This document shows positions 5,042 to 7,822 of a stretch of DNA of 7,822 nucleotides, piece after piece. The notes below the pieces were generated by a model that saw nothing but the letters and a program-made list of their open reading frames with translations, did not search any database and had not been told where the DNA came from. Location of the stretch: assembly GCA_018818345.1 (NCBI GenBank), contig JAHISI010000011.1, positions 1 to 7,822 on the forward strand, in the 5' to 3' direction. The position numbers and the translations under genes are program-made. Every line of letters begins with the position of its first letter. Within the stretch, counting starts at the first letter, position 1. The DNA comes from Patescibacteria group bacterium. Lineage in GTDB: Bacteria > Patescibacteriota > Dojkabacteria > SC72.

Positions 5042-6353
5042 GGATAATAAAGGATTTCGTAGAATTATCAGGGAAAAGATAGCTTTTTCATGGAGCTTGG
5101 ACGAAAAATCTCATATTTATTGGATAAAGCAGATAGAGGATTATCTTCTTCCCACTCTAATATACAATTTCTACTCTCAAAATAAGATAAAAGATTTCAG
5201 CGCTTATCTAGATAAGGTTGATCTTCAAGAAAAGAACTTTCGACAGATTTCTAATGCAATAGAAGGGTATTTGGCAATGGGAGAAGCCTATCCTTTGAAC
5301 ATTAATGGGAAAATCCTTGGTGATGCTCATCCTGGTGGAGTGACAAAATGCTTTTCAAATAAAGTTATTAAATATTCCAAATATCCTGATTATGGTGAAT
5401 TGCTTTTCTCTCTATCTGCACTGATATTCCCGGATCATGACAATTTCTTTCCAAAAATTATTAAGAAAGGAAATTCATTTGAGAGGGAATATATTCAAAC
5501 GAATCTTAAAACTAAAAAAATTGAAGACGTACAAGAATACTATTTTAATCTTGGAAAAATACTTCCTTTTCTTTTAATACTTAGAGCCATAGATATCAAT
5601 GCAGAAAATATGATTATAAATCTTCCATATCCGGTATTTTTTGATATGGAAACAATTTTTTCGGGGAAATTAGATGGAGAGTCTGATGAATATGGAATTA
5701 AAAATACAGGAATAGTAAAAATAGGAAATAATGATAGTAGTGTTTTAACGGGTGGCCTAACTGAACATGCTAGTTTGCTAAAACCGTTAATCTGTGGAGA
5801 TCAATATAAACCATATATTGGTTGGCGGACACAATCAAAGGGAATATATGAAAATATTCCTGTATTAAACGAGGTCAAGGCGCATCCTATAAAATATGTG
5901 GAAAATTTATATGAAGGATATAAAAAAAGTGTACGGAAAATTCTTGAAAAGAAGAACGAGATAATTCAAATTGTAAATCAGAGTAAATCAATCACACGGG
6001 TAATTATTAGACCAACTCGTATGTACCGACTTTTTGTGCTTAAGAGTTGTTATCCGCAAATTTATACGAAGCAAACGAGAGAATCTTACTTAAAAGAATC
6101 TCTCGAAAATTGTGGCTATATTCACCAATTAAAGATCGGCAACCTAATTGAAAATGAGGTTCTTGCGATGTTAGATTTCCAAATACCTGTTTATTATACA
6201 AAGATAAAAGAAAAGGGAGTTTTTTCTGCTTCTGGAGAAGTGGTAGCGAAGTGGAATGAATCGCCATATGAGGTTTGGAAGAGTTATATAGAAGTCGCCG
6301 ATGATGAATACTTTTCTAATCAATGGGGAATTATTAAAGATTCTATTGGTTAA
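4998..6353 (+). CDS. Stand-alone LanM-type (DUF4135) lanthipeptide dehydratase
   Basis: Resembles the dehydratase half of class II lanthipeptide synthetases, which phosphorylate Ser/Thr with ATP and eliminate phosphate to give Dha/Dhb. Motifs of the kinase-like fold are in order: GDAHPGG (108-114), a Lys-rich strand KVIKYSK (122-128), LRAIDINAENMI (195-206), PVFFDMETIF (212-221), SVLTGGL (248-254) and SITRVIIRPTRMYR (331-344). R334 and T340 have the spacing of the elimination residues of CylM. The usual DxHxEN reads D199-I-N201-A-E-N204, so its His is Asn. The protein is 451 residues against ~900-1000 for LanM: the LanC-like cyclase domain is absent and the part before GDxH is ~140 residues shorter than in CylM. 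No ATG exists near the start. TTG 4998 has AAAGG (4984-4988) 9 nt upstream; GTG 5019 is an alternative. The beginning overlaps the peptide gene by 44 nt, and the end overlaps enolase by 11 bp. Confidence 0.8.
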   Translation: MPKQLQLVQQEPVHKDNKGFRRIIREKIAFSWSLDEKSHIYWIKQIEDYLLPTLIYNFYSQNKIKDFSAYLDKVDLQEKNFRQISNAIEGYLAMGEAYPLNINGKILGDAHPGGVTKCFSNKVIKYSKYPDYGELLFSLSALIFPDHDNFFPKIIKKGNSFEREYIQTNLKTKKIEDVQEYYFNLGKILPFLLILRAIDINAENMIINLPYPVFFDMETIFSGKLDGESDEYGIKNTGIVKIGNNDSSVLTGGLTEHASLLKPLICGDQYKPYIGWRTQSKGIYENIPVLNEVKAHPIKYVENLYEGYKKSVRKILEKKNEIIQIVNQSKSITRVIIRPTRMYRLFVLKSCYPQIYTKQTRESYLKESLENCGYIHQLKIGNLIENEVLAMLDFQIPVYYTKIKEKGVFSASGEVVAKWNESPYEVWKSYIEVADDEYFSNQWGIIKDSIG

Positions 6354-7602
6354 GAATCTCTTCTATTTCCAATAATCTATTGTACTTCGCTAACCTTTCT
6401 CCTCTATCAGGACCTCCAAACTTACACTGTTGTGCAGGAGTACCTACTGAAAGATCTGCAATCATATCATCATTGGTTTCTCCACCTCTGTGAGAAATAA
6501 TGGCTGTCATATTGTTATCAACTGTTAATCGTATAGCATCTAAAGTCTCAGTAACTGTACCGATTTGGTTGAGCTTTATAAGTACACTGTTAACAGTCTT
6601 TTCATCTATAGCCCTCTGTATTCTCAATACATTTGTAGTTAACAAATCATCTCCTACTATTTGATATTTTGATCCATGCTTTTCCATGAAGGTATCCCAT
6701 GTATTCCAATCCTCTTGATCAAATGGGTCTTCAATTGAGAACATAGGATATTGTGTATACCATTCCTCTTGTAATGCCATCCATTCTTCGGATGTAAGCT
6801 CTTTGTTCTCTCTGTGAAGGGTATATACTTTTTTCTCAGCATTGTAGAACTCAGAAGCAGCAGCATCTATAGCTATCTCAAAATCTTCACCAGGTTTGTA
6901 TTCTGCTTTTACAATCCCTTCCATTATGATATCAAATGCTTCTTTGTTACTCTGTATCTCTTTAGGAGCATATGCTCCTTCAAAACCTACACCCGTGGAA
7001 TATCCTTTTGCTTTAAGAACATCTCTAATTGTATGGAATATATCAGTTCCGGCTTTAAATGCATCTGCAAAGCTATCAAATTTGTCCATCTTTGGAGCCA
7101 CCATGTATTCTTGTATATCGGTAGACCAATCTCCATGTTTTCCACCTTCTAATACCAATATTAATGGGCGAGGGAGTCTTAATGTTTCTGGATTGTAATC
7201 CTTGTCTTCATATATCATTCCAAAATATTCATAGAGTTGTAATCCTAATGCATTTGCAGAGGCTCTACAGAATGCCATCGAACATGAGAGTATTGTATTA
7301 CCACCTAACTTACTCTTTTGAGTTGTACCATCTAAATCAATTAGGAAATTATCAAAATCTTTTTGACTTGTAAAATCTCTTTCTTTTATGGCTTCTGATA
7401 TTACAGTGTTTACATTTTCCACTGCCTTGGAAACGTGTCCATCTTCATCTCGAAGTTCTAGGACTTCACTAGTCCCTGTAGATGCTCCAGATGGGACTTC
7501 TCCTTTTCCTTTGTCACCACTCCATAGCTCGACTTCTGTTGATATGGTAGGTATTCCTCTTGAATCTAATATTTCTCTTGCGTGTATGTTTTGGATTTTC
7601 AT
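6343..7602 (-). CDS. eno: Enolase (phosphopyruvate hydratase), divergent
   Basis: Glycolytic enzyme interconverting 2-phosphoglycerate and phosphoenolpyruvate; cytosolic, Mg-dependent. At 419 residues it is slightly short of the ~430 typical. The N-terminal domain has AREILDSRG (8-16) and the mobile loop SGASTG (38-43). Catalytic and metal residues are in place: H156, E165 (IQEYM), E208, D246, E291 (SIEDPF), D318 (VGDDL), K343, H371-R372 and K394. Several motifs deviate: EGGKHG for NGGxHA, GFEGAYAPK for GDEGGFAPN, LGGNT for LGANA, SHRGGET for SHRSGET and KFGGPDRGER near the end. It is therefore a functional-looking but distant member. The ATG at 7602 has no ribosome binding site. It is monocistronic in view, with its stop overlapping the convergent dehydratase gene. 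Confidence 0.95.
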   Translation of the reverse strand: MKIQNIHAREILDSRGIPTISTEVELWSGDKGKGEVPSGASTGTSEVLELRDEDGHVSKAVENVNTVISEAIKERDFTSQKDFDNFLIDLDGTTQKSKLGGNTILSCSMAFCRASANALGLQLYEYFGMIYEDKDYNPETLRLPRPLILVLEGGKHGDWSTDIQEYMVAPKMDKFDSFADAFKAGTDIFHTIRDVLKAKGYSTGVGFEGAYAPKEIQSNKEAFDIIMEGIVKAEYKPGEDFEIAIDAAASEFYNAEKKVYTLHRENKELTSEEWMALQEEWYTQYPMFSIEDPFDQEDWNTWDTFMEKHGSKYQIVGDDLLTTNVLRIQRAIDEKTVNSVLIKLNQIGTVTETLDAIRLTVDNNMTAIISHRGGETNDDMIADLSVGTPAQQCKFGGPDRGERLAKYNRLLEIEEILNQ

Positions 7603-7630
7603 ATGTGTGCTTTTTCTATATTATTCTATT

Positions 7631-7659
7631 ATTCTAGCAGAGGATTGGGGAATTGTCTT
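7631..7659 (-). promoter_or_regulatory. Possible enolase promoter
   Basis: On the minus strand, AAGACA (7659-7654), 17-nt spacer, TAGAAT (7636-7631). TAGAATAA is tandemly repeated (7636-7621), offering a second -10, and TATAGA (7620-7615) would give a leader of only a few bases. The exact start cannot be chosen by eye. Confidence 0.35.
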
Positions 7660-7681
7660 TAGGTATATAGTTTGGTAGAAT
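7653..7681 (+). promoter_or_regulatory. Promoter of tRNA-Leu
   Basis: TTGTCT (7653-7658), 17-nt spacer, TAGAAT (7676-7681), then 14 nt to the tRNA 5' end. Spacer and distance are identical to those of tRNA-Asp. It overlaps the candidate enolase -35 region on the other strand. Confidence 0.65.
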
Positions 7682-7695
7682 CATTCATATGTTAA

Positions 7696-7781
7696 GCCGA
7701 GGTGGTGAAATTGGCAGACACGCTACCTTGAGGTGGTAGTGGGAGTAAAATCCCTTGCAGGTTCAACTCCTGTCCCCGGCA
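7696..7781 (+). tRNA. tRNA-Leu (anticodon GAG)
   Basis: A class II tRNA of 86 nt. The anticodon arm is CTACC-TTGAGGT-GGTAG, a long variable arm carries GGGA/TCCC, and the T arm is GCAGG-TTCAACT-CCTGT. The acceptor stem GCCGAGG/CCCCGGC has discriminator A and one A·C mismatch at the fifth pair. CCA is not encoded. It reads CUC/CUU codons. Confidence 0.96.
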
Positions 7782-7790
7782 TATTGTTAT

Positions 7791-7822
7791 GGACGACTAG
7801 CTCAGCTGGTTAGAGCATCTCG
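7791..7822 (+). tRNA. 5' part of a tRNA cut by the window edge
   Basis: GGACGAC is followed by TA, a D arm with stem GCTC/GAGC and loop AGCTGGTTA, and the first bases of an anticodon stem (TCTCG). The anticodon lies outside the window, so identity is unknown. It starts 9 nt after tRNA-Leu and is probably in the same transcript. Confidence 0.85.

Noticed and set aside
6814..7198. Two overlapping plus-strand frames of 100-112 codons
   Set aside because: Shadows of the enolase gene, which has all catalytic residues in the other strand.
1..7822. CRISPR array or insertion sequence
   Set aside because: No regularly spaced repeats, transposase motifs or terminal inverted repeats were seen.

Overview
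The window is a compact, A+T-rich bacterial segment. Genes are small and tightly packed, and several convergent pairs overlap at their stops. The fused TsaC-TsaE protein, the very short or absent mRNA leaders at transcript-starting genes and the divergent enolase suggest a Candidate Phyla Radiation (Patescibacteria) genome. That assignment is inferred from style and is not proven. All genes read with UGA as stop or unused, and every complete gene ends in TAA or TAG.

Left part (1-912): on the minus strand, the start of a gene that runs off the window follows an HNH endonuclease. The HNH frame continues upstream of its first ATG without any canonical start. Next come about 185 bp with overlapping open frames on both strands and a short 9-nt periodicity, then tRNA-Asp(GUC) flanked by a 10-bp direct repeat. 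This looks like the eroded edge of an accessory element beside a tRNA gene.

Middle (913-4425): a GGDEF diguanylate cyclase faces tRNA-Asp, and their promoters share the same -35 bases. It converges with thioredoxin, overlapping it by 31 bp. Thioredoxin is divergent from a t6A (threonylcarbamoyladenosine) operon, tsaC-tsaE fused in one gene followed by an overlapping tsaD. A 32-bp palindromic stretch lies between the thioredoxin and tsaCE promoters.

Right-middle (4433-6353): the most notable region. It is a three-gene cassette with its own promoter (TTGACA-18-TATCAT). It encodes a GNAT-like protein, a 36-residue peptide ending in TTTACATGTCS that has no entry among the longer ORFs, and a LanM-type (DUF4135) lanthipeptide dehydratase with no LanC cyclase domain. 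The peptide starts 1 nt after the GNAT stop, and its core is encoded in sequence that also appears to encode the start of the dehydratase in another frame. I read this as a minimal class II-like lanthipeptide system, where the dehydratase would dehydrate Thr/Ser of the peptide and the GNAT-like protein might acylate it or have another accessory role.

Right end (6343-7822): a divergent enolase on the minus strand overlaps the dehydratase stop by 11 bp. It is followed by tRNA-Leu(GAG) and the 5' part of another tRNA cut by the window edge.
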